Source: Streptomyces sp. WMMB 322 (GTDB taxonomy: Bacteria > Actinomycetota > Actinomycetes > Streptomycetales > Streptomycetaceae). From it: a DNA stretch of 64,000 bases. Below are positions 31,362 through 40,120 of the stretch, one piece after another. Numbering within the stretch: position 1 is the first letter of the stretch; each line of letters begins with the position of its first letter. Location of the stretch: the NCBI RefSeq assembly GCF_900090145.1, contig NZ_FMHI01000002.1:248001-312000 (forward strand), read 5' to 3'. The notes under the pieces are model-generated. The model saw only the letters and a list, made by a program, of their open reading frames with translations, searched no databases and was not told the DNA's origin. Made by a program: the position numbers and the translations under genes.

Positions 31362-33833
31362 ATGAATCCGCCGCACGACGGTGACCGGGACAGCCAGGCC
31401 GCCGGTGACGGCTCGCAGCCGCCGGAGGACCCGTACGTACGGGACGCCTACGCGCGCGACCCGTACGGGGACCGCGACCCGGCCGCAAAGGACCCGGTGA
31501 GCGAAGCCCTCGACGACCGCGCGGCTGATCCCCCGCCTCCGCCCGGCACACTCCCCGACCCGCAGGCGCTCTACGAACAGCCCGAGCCCGGACCCCACGC
31601 GCCCGACCCGCGGCGCTGGGCTCCCACCCCCGCACCCGAGCCGGACGGCCCTTCCCGGCGGCTGCCCTACGGCGACGACCCCGCATCCGTGCGCTACACG
31701 GGGGTGGACGGGCTCCTCAGCGCCACCGAGGACGACGAGGGCGCCCCGCGGGCGGACCGCCCCGGCCCGTCCTGCACACGGTCTGCGGAACCGGCCCGGG
31801 AGGAGCAGGCCCGGGAGAAGCAGGCGCCGGAGACACCCCAGGTGAGCACCGAAGGCCGGGATCCCGAGGACGCCTTCGCCCACCTCTTCCGCGACCAGGG
31901 CCGCGGCCACGCCGGGCACGGAGCCGCGTCGCCTCCGCAGCCGCGCTCCGGGAGCATGCCTCCGCATGCACCGCACACGTCCGCCTCGGGGCCGTCCGCC
32001 GGGAGGAGCCCGTCCGGCGGGAGCGGTCCCCTCCCGGCCGAGGAGCCCGCGGGCCCGGGCCAGGGCCCCGGATTCGAGGCCTCTCACGCCGCGCCCGCCG
32101 AAGCGACGCCGCCACCACCGGAACCGGACGCGCCCCCGGCGGCAGCCCCCCAGGACGCCGCCCAGGAGGCGACCGCAGAAGGCGGCAGAGGCGGCGGCAG
32201 AGCCGCGGGGCTGCTGCGCTCCAGCGCGATCATGGCGGCCGGCACGATGGTCTCCCGCCTCACGGGCTTCATCCGCTCGGCGATGGTCGTCGCCGCCATC
32301 GGCGCCGCCGTGCTCGGCGACACCTACCAACTGGCCATCACGCTGCCGACGATGCTCTACATCCTCACCGTCGGCGGCGGCCTCAACTCCGTCTTCGTCC
32401 CGCAGCTCGTGCGCGCCATGAAGGAGGACGGCGACGGCGGTGAGGCGTACGCGAACCGCCTGCTGACCCTCGTCACCGTCATCCTCGGCACGCTGACCGT
32501 GCTCGCGGTCTTCGCGGCTCCGCTGCTGGTACGGGTCATGTCCGTTCGCCTTGCGGAGAACCCCCAGGCGAACGAGGTCACCGTCACCTTCGTCCGTTAC
32601 TGCCTGCCGTCCATCTTCTTCATGGGCATCCATGTGGTGATGGGTCAGATCCTCAACGCCCGCAACCGTTTCGGCGCCATGATGTGGACCCCGGTCCTGA
32701 ACAACATCGTCATCATGGCCACCGTCGGCGCGTTCCTGTGGGTCTACGGCACCGCCGGCGACTCCGGCCTGACCGTGAGCAGCATTCCGCCGGAGGGCGT
32801 GCGGCTGCTGGGAATCGGCACCCTGCTCGGGCTCGTCGTGCAGGCGCTCGCGATGATCCCGTACCTGCGGGCCTCCGGATTCCGCATCCGGCCCCGCTTC
32901 GACTGGCGCGGCCACGGCCTCGGCAAGGCCGCCAAGCTCGCCAAATGGACGATCTTCTTCGTCCTCGCCAACCAGGCCGGCGTCCTCGTCGTGACTCAAC
33001 TCTCCACGTGGGCACAGGAGTCGGCCGCCGCGGAGGGCCACGCCGGAGCGGGCTGGACGGCCTACTCGCAGGCCCAGCTGATCTGGAACATGCCGCAGGC
33101 CATCATCACCGTCTCCGTGATGGCCGCCCTGCTGCCTCGCCTCTCGCGCGCAGCCAGCGACGGAGACACCGGCGCCGTCCGCGACGACATCTCTCAGGGC
33201 CTGCGCAACTCGGCGGTCGCGATCGTCCCCATCGCCTTCGGCTTCCTCGCCCTCGGCATCCCCATGTGCACCCTGATCTACGGGCCCTCCGGCATCGAAG
33301 CGGCCCGTTCCATGGGTTACGCGCTGATGGCGTTCGGCGTCGGGCTCATCCCCTTCTCCGTGCAGTACGTGGTGCTGCGGGCCTTCTACGCGTACGAGGA
33401 CACCCGTACTCCGTTCTTCAACACCGTCGTGGTCGCCATCGCCAATGCGGTGGCCTCGGCCGGATGCTTCCTGCTGCTGCCCGCCCGCTGGGCGGTCGTG
33501 GGCATGGCCGCCTCCTACGGCCTCGCCTACGCCGTCGGCGTCGGCATCGCGTGGCGGCGCCTACGTCTGCGGCTGGGCGGCGACCTGGACACCGCGCACG
33601 TGCTGCGTACGTACATCCGGCTCGCCGGTGCCGCCGTGCCGGCCACTGCCGCCGCCGGTGCCGCCGTCTACGGCGTGACCGTCGCGCTCGGCAGCGGGAC
33701 GCTCGGTTCCCTGGCCTCGCTGACCGCCGGAGGGATCGCATTGGCCGCGGTTTTCGTCCTAGCCGCGAAGAGGATGCGGATCGAAGAGATGACAGCCATG
33801 GTCGGTATGGTGCGTGCCCGACTCGGGCGCTGA
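31362..33833 (+). CDS. murJ: Lipid II flippase MurJ (MviN)
   Basis: An 823-residue protein. Residues 1-280 are Pro/Glu/Ala-rich and probably disordered in the cytoplasm; from about 285 'LLRSSAIMAAGTMVSRLTGFIRSAMVVAAIG' opens the 14-helix MviN core, with 'NSVFVPQLVRAM', 'GQILNARNRFGAMMWTPVLNNIV' and 'PFSVQYVVLRAFYAYEDTRTPFFNTVVVAIANA'. MurJ moves lipid II across the membrane. The N-terminal extension is actinobacterial. ATG 31362 has AGGGGTAGG. It is 34 bases after the DUF6049 gene and 111 bases before the pseudokinase gene, on the same strand. Confidence 0.95.
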   Translation: MNPPHDGDRDSQAAGDGSQPPEDPYVRDAYARDPYGDRDPAAKDPVSEALDDRAADPPPPPGTLPDPQALYEQPEPGPHAPDPRRWAPTPAPEPDGPSRRLPYGDDPASVRYTGVDGLLSATEDDEGAPRADRPGPSCTRSAEPAREEQAREKQAPETPQVSTEGRDPEDAFAHLFRDQGRGHAGHGAASPPQPRSGSMPPHAPHTSASGPSAGRSPSGGSGPLPAEEPAGPGQGPGFEASHAAPAEATPPPPEPDAPPAAAPQDAAQEATAEGGRGGGRAAGLLRSSAIMAAGTMVSRLTGFIRSAMVVAAIGAAVLGDTYQLAITLPTMLYILTVGGGLNSVFVPQLVRAMKEDGDGGEAYANRLLTLVTVILGTLTVLAVFAAPLLVRVMSVRLAENPQANEVTVTFVRYCLPSIFFMGIHVVMGQILNARNRFGAMMWTPVLNNIVIMATVGAFLWVYGTAGDSGLTVSSIPPEGVRLLGIGTLLGLVVQALAMIPYLRASGFRIRPRFDWRGHGLGKAAKLAKWTIFFVLANQAGVLVVTQLSTWAQESAAAEGHAGAGWTAYSQAQLIWNMPQAIITVSVMAALLPRLSRAASDGDTGAVRDDISQGLRNSAVAIVPIAFGFLALGIPMCTLIYGPSGIEAARSMGYALMAFGVGLIPFSVQYVVLRAFYAYEDTRTPFFNTVVVAIANAVASAGCFLLLPARWAVVGMAASYGLAYAVGVGIAWRRLRLRLGGDLDTAHVLRTYIRLAGAAVPATAAAGAAVYGVTVALGSGTLGSLASLTAGGIALAAVFVLAAKRMRIEEMTAMVGMVRARLGR

Positions 33834-33944
33834 CCGTACAACCATCCACGGCCACTGCGTGTCGTGCATAGCGGCGGACTGTGGGCACAATTGTCGAGCC
33901 GTTTCACAGAGTGGCTGCAATGAATTGGGGAGGCAGGAACGACG

Positions 33945-35831
33945 GTGGCGGAACGGAGCACAGCCGCCGTCGGCGTGGCTGAGAACAGCGGTGACGAGCG
34001 AACACTCGCCGCCCGGTCGGACAAGGCCAGCGTCGACAGCGCGATGGACGGAAAGAGCGGCAGCGACCGGCCCCCGGAGGACACCAGACAGGACGCCACA
34101 CCCCACAGCACTCAGGACGCCGACAGCGCGGGCAGCGGGAACGGAGAAGGCGGCCAGGGCGGCCGTCACGCCGCCGGGCCGGCAGGAGCGCAGCAGCAGG
34201 ACCGGCCCGGCGGGCAGCAGCCCGGCACCGAGGAGGGCCTCGACGACGGCCCGGAAGCCGCCTCCCCCGGCACGGCGGAGACGCCCGCGCCTCCGGAGCT
34301 GCACAGCGGTCACAAGCTCGCACGCCGGTACCGTCTGGAGGAGTGCGTCACCCGTCTGGACGGATTCAGCAGCTGGCGTGCCGTCGACGAGAAGCTGCGC
34401 CGGGCAGTCGGCGTCCACATCCTCCCCTCGGGCCACCCCCGGGCCCGCACGGTGCTCTCCGCCGCCCGCTCCTCGGCCCTGCTCGGCGACCCCCGTTTCG
34501 TCCAGGTCCTCGATGCCGTGGAGGACCACGATCTCGTCTACGTCGTCCACGAGTGGCTTCCCGACGCGACTCCCCTCAGCGACATCCTCGCCGCCGGTGC
34601 CCTGGAACCGCACGAGGCCCATCAGCTCGTCACCCAGCTCTCCCAGGCGATGGCAGCCGCGCACCGCGAAGGGCTCGCACACCTCCGGCTGACACCGGGC
34701 ACTGTGCTGCGCACCGGCTCCGGGCAGTACCGCATCCGCGGGCTGGCCGTCAGCGCGGCACTGCGCGGCATCAGCAGCGAAACCCCTCAGCGCACCGACA
34801 CCGAGGGCATCGGAGCTCTGCTCTACGCGGCGCTCACCCAGCGCTGGCCGTACGAGGAGGACGCGTACGGGCTGACCGGTGTCGGCTCCCTCGCCAAGCG
34901 CACCCTCGTCGCGCCCGACCAGGTGCGTGCCGGTGTGCACCGCGGGCTCTCCCAGCTCGCGATGCGGGCCCTCGTCAACGACGGCGCCACCGCCTCCAGC
35001 CAGGAGCAGCCCTGCGCCACCCCCGAGGAACTGGCGAAGGCCGCCTCCGGCCTGCCGAGGATCCCTCCGCCGGAGACCGGCTTCGGCTCCCCTCACCCGT
35101 ACCAGCGGCCCGGCTTCCAGCAGGGCGCGTACGGACAGGGCGTCCACGCCCGTCCGGCTGCCGGAAGGGGCGGCCCTGCGGCACCTCCCGACGCCGCGGC
35201 GCCGCTCGCCCTCCCGGGCCGTACCGGCAAGATCCTCAAGTGGGGCGTCTCCGCACTGCTGATCGCGGCCCTCGGCCTGGGCAGCTGGCAGGTCGCCGAC
35301 ACCCTTCTCAAGGGTGACGCCCCTCCCGAGCAGGGCGTCGGGCAGACGCAGGGCAACGACGAGACGGGCTCCACCGGCAAGCCGGTGAAGATCGTCGACG
35401 CCAAGGACTTCGACCCGCCACCCGGCGGCAACGGCAGCGAGAACCCCGCGAGAGTTCCCGACGCCCACGATGGTGCTCCCAGCACATACTGGCTGACGCA
35501 GAAGTACTACGGCCGCCCCGACTTCGGAAACCTCAAGCCGGGCGTCGGGCTGGTGCTCGACCTCGGCAAACCGCAGCAGGTGAGTTCGGTCAAGGTGGAT
35601 TTCATGGGCGCCACCACGGCCCACTTCCTCGCCGCGCCCAAGGGCACCACCACGATGCCCGGCTCCCTCGCGGGCTTCAGCGAGGTCAGCGGCGGAACCG
35701 GTGAGCATCTGACCCTGAAGGCCAAGAAGCCCATCAGGACTCAATACGTATTGGTATGGCTCACCAAGCTCCCGCTCTCGGACGACGGCAACTACCGTGG
35801 CCGGATCACAGAGATCCAGGTATCGAGCTGA
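33945..35831 (+). CDS. Membrane-anchored pseudokinase-type protein
   Basis: A 628-residue protein. Disordered 1-120; a kinase-like fold at about 125-370 ('GHKLARRYRLEECVTRLDGFSSWRAVDEKLRRAVGVHILP', 'VDEK', 'HREGLAHLRLTPGTVLRT'). The catalytic residues are degenerate: the VAIK lysine position reads VGVH, HRDLKPxN reads HLRLTPGT and no DFG is seen. A membrane helix lies at about 426-446 (ILKWGVSALLIAALGLGSW), followed by an extracytoplasmic discoidin-like beta domain with 'STYWLTQKYYGRPDF'. In mycobacteria an analogous pseudokinase is fused to MurJ; here it is a separate gene after murJ. GTG 33945 chosen by AGGA spacing and by composition. Confidence 0.88.
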   Translation: MAERSTAAVGVAENSGDERTLAARSDKASVDSAMDGKSGSDRPPEDTRQDATPHSTQDADSAGSGNGEGGQGGRHAAGPAGAQQQDRPGGQQPGTEEGLDDGPEAASPGTAETPAPPELHSGHKLARRYRLEECVTRLDGFSSWRAVDEKLRRAVGVHILPSGHPRARTVLSAARSSALLGDPRFVQVLDAVEDHDLVYVVHEWLPDATPLSDILAAGALEPHEAHQLVTQLSQAMAAAHREGLAHLRLTPGTVLRTGSGQYRIRGLAVSAALRGISSETPQRTDTEGIGALLYAALTQRWPYEEDAYGLTGVGSLAKRTLVAPDQVRAGVHRGLSQLAMRALVNDGATASSQEQPCATPEELAKAASGLPRIPPPETGFGSPHPYQRPGFQQGAYGQGVHARPAAGRGGPAAPPDAAAPLALPGRTGKILKWGVSALLIAALGLGSWQVADTLLKGDAPPEQGVGQTQGNDETGSTGKPVKIVDAKDFDPPPGGNGSENPARVPDAHDGAPSTYWLTQKYYGRPDFGNLKPGVGLVLDLGKPQQVSSVKVDFMGATTAHFLAAPKGTTTMPGSLAGFSEVSGGTGEHLTLKAKKPIRTQYVLVWLTKLPLSDDGNYRGRITEIQVSS

Positions 35832-35890
35832 TCCCTCGGCACTGACGCGCGACACGGCCGGCGGGCGAGGATGACGGGAGGCGTCCGACG

Positions 35891-36688
35891 GTGAGCGAAG
35901 ACAGCGGTGGCAAGCGGATACGCCGCCGCGCCAAACATGGGCGAGGCGGGGCAGGCGCGCGCCAGAGACGTGGACAGCCGCCCGTACCCGAGCAGGACCG
36001 CGGCCCCGACGGCCCGGACGACAAGGAACTCCTCGCCCGGCACGTCGACGGCGACACCGAAGCCTTCGGCGAGCTCGTGCGCCGTCACCGCGACCGCCTC
36101 TGGGCGGTTGCGATCCGGACCCTCGGCGACCGGGAAGAGGCTGCCGACGCCGTGCAGGATGCCCTCATCTCTGCCTACCGGGCAGCCCACACCTTCCGCG
36201 GCCAGTCCGCCGTCACCACCTGGCTGCACCGCATCACCGTCAACGCCTGTCTGGACCGGGCACGCAAGGCCGCGTCCCGCCGCACTCAACTCACCGACGA
36301 CACCGAGCGCCTGGACCTGCTCCTCGAACCGCACGAGTCCGCGGCCCTGCCCGCCGAGCGACAGGACCTCAACCGGCAGCTCGTCGAAGCGCTCTCCCAG
36401 CTCCCTGCCGAACAGCGCGCCGCTCTCGTTCTCGTGGACATGCAGGGGTATCCGGTAGCCGAAGCCGCCGAGGTCCTCGGCATCGCCGTCGGCACCGTGA
36501 AGAGCCGCTGTGCCCGCGGACGGGCCCGGCTGTTGCCCCTCATCACCCATCTACGTCCGGAGGGCGCCGAGCGCGGCAAGCCGAAGCGGGAGGGGAGAAG
36601 GAACCGGACCCGCGAGCCATCCGTCCCACCCTCGGAAGGCGTCACGCAACGACCCGGAGCCGTGAAGGGAGGAGGAGAGCACACATGA
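35891..36688 (+). CDS. sigM: ECF sigma factor (SigM type)
   Basis: A 265-residue protein with sigma region 2 ('HVDGDTEAFGELVRRHRDRLWAVAIRTLGDREEAADAVQDALISAYRAAHTFRG') and region 4 ('LSQLPAEQRAALVLVDMQGYPVAEAAEVLGIAVGTVKSRCARGRARLL'). Longer than usual because of basic N- and C-terminal extensions. Overlaps the anti-sigma gene by ATGA, implying coupled translation. The position between the murJ/pseudokinase genes and trxBA is that of SigM in streptomycetes and mycobacteria, where it is linked to envelope or oxidative stress. GTG 35891. Confidence 0.92.
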   Translation: MSEDSGGKRIRRRAKHGRGGAGARQRRGQPPVPEQDRGPDGPDDKELLARHVDGDTEAFGELVRRHRDRLWAVAIRTLGDREEAADAVQDALISAYRAAHTFRGQSAVTTWLHRITVNACLDRARKAASRRTQLTDDTERLDLLLEPHESAALPAERQDLNRQLVEALSQLPAEQRAALVLVDMQGYPVAEAAEVLGIAVGTVKSRCARGRARLLPLITHLRPEGAERGKPKREGRRNRTREPSVPPSEGVTQRPGAVKGGGEHT

Positions 36689-37689
36689 CATCCACCCCTT
36701 TCACGTCCGGCTCGCGCAGTACCGACGCCCACCCGGACGTCGCCGAGATTTCTGCGTTCAACGAGGACCTGCTGTCTCCGGCCCGGTCGTCGGAACTGCG
36801 TGGCCACCTGGCCGGTTGCCGTCTGTGTGCGGATGTACTGATCTCACTCGAGGAGATCCGTGACTCGCTCGGCGTGCTGCCGGATGCGTCTCCCATGCCG
36901 GAGGACGTCGCAGGACGCATCGACGCGGCCCTCGCCGGCGAAGCCATGCTCACTTCTTCGCCTGGCGACAGCTCCGCGGTTTCACGTGAAACCGATCAGG
37001 CTTCCCACGGCCGCACCCCGTACGGAAAGCACGCTGGGCGCGGCGCAGCGTCCCATAGGTACGCCGCGGGCGCCGTTTCACGTGAAACAAGCGCTTCGCG
37101 CCGTCCCGCCGACCGTCCGGCAGGACGCCCCACGGCCGGCAGCAGCGGGCCCGGGCGTCACAGGCCGGCCCGCCGCGTACGCCGGTGGCGGTCAGCGATC
37201 CTCGTTGGGGCAGGTGCGGTCGTCGCACTCGGGCTCGGCGGTCTCGTCGTGCAGTCCATGAATGACTCCGCACCCCCGACCGCCGGGTCGGGTCCTGAGG
37301 CAAGCAACAGCGCCCAGGCCGGAAGCGCCCTCGAGAAGCATGTCCAGGGTCTACTCGCGAAGCGTGAGTCCGGTGGGTCCTCCGAAGGGACCGGAAACTC
37401 GCCGTCCCGCGACTTCAAGACCAAGGAGAGCCAGGGGAACACGCCGCTCGCGGGAGGCACCACCTCGCTGCCTTCCTGCGTGCGCGCCGGCATCGGCCGC
37501 ACTGGGACGCCACCGCTCGCGATCGACCAGCACGCACCGTACAAGGGGGGTACCGCCTTCCTCGTCGTTCTCCCGAACGAGGACGACCCGAAGCGCGTGG
37601 ACGCCTACGTCGTCGACCCGTCCTGTGTCCGGAACGAGGGCAGCGGCCCGGGAGAGGTGCTGACCAGGCACAGCTACATCCGCCGCTGA
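36685..37689 (+). CDS. Zinc-type anti-sigma factor, cognate to the ECF sigma
   Basis: A 334-residue single-pass protein. The ZAS signature 'SELRGHLAGCRLCADVLISLEE' (H-x3-C-x2-C) near residue 35 should bind zinc and the sigma factor. A membrane helix lies at about 170-190 (AILVGAGAVVALGLGGLVVQ) and the extracytoplasmic domain holds two cysteines (SLPSCVRAGIG, VDPSCVRN) that could form a disulfide. Two parS sites in the linker both encode VSRET. Start ATG overlaps the sigma stop codon (ATGA). Probably holds the sigma inactive until an envelope or redox signal. Confidence 0.9.
   Translation: MTSTPFTSGSRSTDAHPDVAEISAFNEDLLSPARSSELRGHLAGCRLCADVLISLEEIRDSLGVLPDASPMPEDVAGRIDAALAGEAMLTSSPGDSSAVSRETDQASHGRTPYGKHAGRGAASHRYAAGAVSRETSASRRPADRPAGRPTAGSSGPGRHRPARRVRRWRSAILVGAGAVVALGLGGLVVQSMNDSAPPTAGSGPEASNSAQAGSALEKHVQGLLAKRESGGSSEGTGNSPSRDFKTKESQGNTPLAGGTTSLPSCVRAGIGRTGTPPLAIDQHAPYKGGTAFLVVLPNEDDPKRVDAYVVDPSCVRNEGSGPGEVLTRHSYIRR
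36979..36992. other. parS site (perfect) inside the anti-sigma gene, copy 1
   Basis: GTTTCACGTGAAAC in the disordered linker; in-frame reading is VSRET. Confidence 0.93.
37075..37088. other. parS site (perfect) inside the anti-sigma gene, copy 2
   Basis: GTTTCACGTGAAAC, 96 bases from copy 1 and in the same codon phase (VSRET again). A multiple of three separates them. Confidence 0.93.
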
Positions 37690-37724
37690 CACACTTCGAC
37701 CCGAGCCCTTACAGGCGCCACAGC

Positions 37725-37752
37725 GGGAATGTCTGCCCTCTAGGATCCGTTG
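37725..37752 (+). promoter_or_regulatory. SigR-type promoter of trxBA
   Basis: GGGAAT (37725-37730), 18 bases, then GTTG (37749-37752). This matches the streptomycete SigR consensus (GGAAT-N18-GTT) used for thiol-oxidative stress genes, and trxBA is a classic SigR target. About 55 bases before the trxB GTG. Confidence 0.8.
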
Positions 37753-37806
37753 GGTGGGGTGAGATCCTCACAGACGGAAAGCAGTCGGCAGACAAGGAAT
37801 ACACCC

Positions 37807-38826
37807 GTGAGCGACGTCCGTAACGTGATCATCATCGGCTCAGGGCCCGCCGGCTACACGGCTGCGCTGTACACCGCGCGGGCTTCGCTGAAGCCGCTGG
37901 TCTTCGAGGGGTCCGTGACAGCGGGTGGTGCTCTGATGAACACCACCGAGGTCGAGAACTACCCGGGCTTCTCGGACGGGATCATGGGCCCGGAGCTCAT
38001 GGACCAGATGCGCGGCCAGGCGGAGCGCTTCGGCGCCGAGCTGATCCCGGACGACGTGACCGCCGTCGACTTCTCCGGCGAGATCAAGACCGTCACCGAC
38101 TCGGCGGGCACGGTCCACCGCGCCCGCACGGTGATCGTCTCCACCGGCTCCGCGTACCGCTCGCTGGGCCTGCCCCGCGAGGAAGAGCTGTCCGGCCGCG
38201 GCGTGTCCTACTGCGCCACCTGTGACGGCTTCTTCTTCCGCAACCAGAACATCGCCGTCGTGGGCGGCGGGGACACGGCAATGGAAGAGGCGACGTTCCT
38301 CTCCCGCTTCGCCGACTCCGTCACCGTCGTGCACCGCCGCGACACGCTCCGCGCCTCCAAGGCGATGCAGGAGCGAGCGTTCGCAGACCCGAAGATCACC
38401 TTCGCCTGGAACAGCGAGGTCGAGACGATCCATGAGAAGGACGGCAAGCTGGGCGGCCTGACTCTCCGGGACACCAAGACCGGTGAGACCTCCGAGCTCC
38501 CGGTGACGGGCCTCTTCGTCGCCATCGGCCACGACCCCCGCGTGGAGCTGTTCAAGGACGTACTCGCACTGGACGAGGAGGGCTACCTGAAGGTCGACGC
38601 CCCCTCCACCCGCACCAACATCCCCGGAGTCTTCGCCGCGGGCGACGTCGTCGACCACACCTACCGGCAGGCCGTCACCGCCGCCGGCACCGGTTGCTCC
38701 GCCGCCCTGGACGCCGAGCGCTACCTCGCCGCCCAACTCGACGGCGCCCACAGCGACCACGTCGCCGAACCCGAGAAGGCCGAAGAAGCCCAAGAGGCAG
38801 CGGAGGCCGAGGCCGCGGCGCTCTAG
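37807..38826 (+). CDS. trxB: Thioredoxin reductase
   Basis: A 339-residue flavoenzyme: FAD motif '[20 protein letters not shown]', redox pair in '[12 protein letters not shown]', NADPH motif '[16 protein letters not shown]' with '[10 protein letters not shown]', and the C-terminal '[35 protein letters not shown]'. It passes electrons from NADPH to TrxA, encoded 67 bases downstream. An Ala/Glu tail follows the core. GTG 37807 with AAGGAA seven bases upstream; the longer frame begins inside the SigR promoter and is unlikely. Confidence 0.97.
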   Translation: MSDVRNVIIIGSGPAGYTAALYTARASLKPLVFEGSVTAGGALMNTTEVENYPGFSDGIMGPELMDQMRGQAERFGAELIPDDVTAVDFSGEIKTVTDSAGTVHRARTVIVSTGSAYRSLGLPREEELSGRGVSYCATCDGFFFRNQNIAVVGGGDTAMEEATFLSRFADSVTVVHRRDTLRASKAMQERAFADPKITFAWNSEVETIHEKDGKLGGLTLRDTKTGETSELPVTGLFVAIGHDPRVELFKDVLALDEEGYLKVDAPSTRTNIPGVFAAGDVVDHTYRQAVTAAGTGCSAALDAERYLAAQLDGAHSDHVAEPEKAEEAQEAAEAEAAAL

Positions 38827-38893
38827 GGTCAGCCGCCAGCCAACGCAGACATCAGCGCAACACGCACCATCACGAGAAACGAGGAGAACCACC

Positions 38894-39223
38894 ATGGCCG
38901 GTGCCACCGTGACCGCGACCGACGCAGACTTCGACGATGTCGTGCTCAAGAGCGACAAGCCTGTGCTCGTCGACTTCTGGGCCGCCTGGTGCGGTCCGTG
39001 CCGTCAGATCGCCCCCTCTCTGGAGGCGATCGCCGAGGAGAACAGCGACAAGCTCACCGTCGTGAAGCTCAACATCGATGAGAACCCGGCTGTCGCCGCC
39101 AAGTACGGGATCATGTCGATCCCGACGATGAACGTCTACAAGGGCGGCGAGGTCGTGAAGACCATCGTCGGTGCGAAGCCGCGTGCGGCGATCGAGAAGG
39201 ACCTCGCCGAGTTCATCGGCTGA
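38894..39223 (+). CDS. trxA: Thioredoxin
   Basis: A 109-residue protein with the active site 'VLVDFWAAWCGPCRQIAPSLE', cis-Pro 'GIMSIPTMNVYKGGEVV' and the terminal 'DLAEFIG'. It reduces disulfides in cytoplasmic proteins. Cotranscribed with trxB; GAGGAG seven bases before ATG. Followed by a terminator whose right arm contains a parS site. Confidence 0.98.
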   Translation: MAGATVTATDADFDDVVLKSDKPVLVDFWAAWCGPCRQIAPSLEAIAEENSDKLTVVKLNIDENPAVAAKYGIMSIPTMNVYKGGEVVKTIVGAKPRAAIEKDLAEFIG

Positions 39224-39253
39224 GCGAGCGCGGCGGAAGCCGCCGTACTGACA

Positions 39254-39296
39254 CACGTGAAACGGCCCGGCGTACATCGCCGGGCCGTTTCACGTG
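39254..39296 (+). terminator. trxBA terminator built around parS
   Basis: Perfect 19-base arms (CACGTGAAACGGCCCGGCG and its complement) with the loop TACAT. The right arm carries most of the parS site at 39287-39300 and the left arm a parS half-site, so one sequence probably serves both termination and ParB binding. Confidence 0.85.
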
Positions 39297-39300
39297 AAAC
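39287..39300. other. parS site (perfect) in the trxA terminator
   Basis: GTTTCACGTGAAAC. Overlaps the terminator stem by ten bases; a CACGTGAAAC half-site lies in the other arm (39254-39263). Confidence 0.93.
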
Positions 39301-39405
39301 CGACGCGCAGGAACCCCGCGCAGGGACTGCCGCTCCACGTACGCCGTACCGAGCGATGCCGCGTTGCCAGTCGGGCGTCTGTCGGCAGTCCGCCTCCGGT
39401 CTCAG

Positions 39406-40023
39406 TCACAGAGGACGGAGAACTGGGTCTTTCTGCACCGCCCCGAGAAGTTGGTCGAGCGCGCGCTCCATGTCCTCACGCCAGGAGACCGTCGAACGCA
39501 ACTCGAGCCGCATCCTCGGAAACCTGGGATGGGGTCGGACGGTCTTGAAGCCGACCGCCAGCAGATGGTCGGCAGGGACCACACACTCCGGCTCCGCCCA
39601 GCGTGAATCCCCGAACGCCTCGATCGCCTTGAAGCCTCTCCGCAGCAGGTCCTTGGCCACCGTCTGCACGATGACGCGCCCCAGTCCCTGCCCCCGGTAC
39701 TCCGGCATGAGCGAGGCCGTCATCAACTGCACGGCATCAGGGGAGACCGGGCTCGTCGGGAACGCGAACGACCGGGGGACGTACGCCGGAGGCGCGTACA
39801 GAACGAAACCGACCGGCTTCTCGTCCACATAGACCACACGCCCGCAGGACCCCCACTCCAGCAGAACCGCGGAGATCCATGCCTCCTTCTCAACCTCCGG
39901 CCGACCGGTTCGTACCGCGGCCTCACCACTGACGGGATCAAGCTCCCAGAACACGCAGGCGCGGCAACGCCCGGGAAGATCCGTGAGGTTGTCCAGTGTC
40001 AGCGGAACGAGCTGTCGCCCCAT
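39406..40023 (-). CDS. GNAT family N-acetyltransferase
   Basis: A 205-residue protein with the acetyl-CoA motif 'LMPEYRGQGLGRVIVQTVAKDLLRRGF' (R/Q-x-x-G-x-G) and preceding strands 'GRVVYVDEKPVGFVLYAPP'. The N-terminus MGRQLVPLTLDNLTDLPGRC is followed by a CVFWELDP motif. Substrate unknown; a GNAT gene at this place beside parB appears to be a conserved streptomycete arrangement (recollection). The ATG at 40023 lies inside a 14-bp perfect inverted repeat and has only a weak GATGGA ribosome site. Confidence 0.85.
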   Translation of the reverse strand: MGRQLVPLTLDNLTDLPGRCRACVFWELDPVSGEAAVRTGRPEVEKEAWISAVLLEWGSCGRVVYVDEKPVGFVLYAPPAYVPRSFAFPTSPVSPDAVQLMTASLMPEYRGQGLGRVIVQTVAKDLLRRGFKAIEAFGDSRWAEPECVVPADHLLAVGFKTVRPHPRFPRMRLELRSTVSWREDMERALDQLLGAVQKDPVLRPL

Positions 40024-40048
40024 GGATCCATCGTATCCATGGGGCGAC
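40014..40048 (-). promoter_or_regulatory. 14-base inverted repeat spanning the GNAT start codon
   Basis: GTCGCCCCATGGAT and ATCCATGGGGCGAC are perfect complements around a 7-base loop. In the reverse-strand mRNA one arm contains the start codon and the next three codons (MGRQ) and the other lies in the leader, so the stem would enclose the start codon. It may be an operator, a translation switch, or both. Confidence 0.7.
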
Positions 40049-40089
40049 GTTCGAACCGGTTCTTGCGGGCGGGTATCGGAGCATCCGAA

Positions 40090-40107
40090 GCCCACGTTCG
40101 CGTGGGC
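40090..40107 (-). terminator. parAB terminator
   Basis: GCCCACG-TTCG-CGTGGGC: a 7-base stem with a stable UUCG-type tetraloop, 14 bases beyond the parB stop codon. Confidence 0.65.
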
Positions 40108-40120
40108 CACGCGCACCGCC

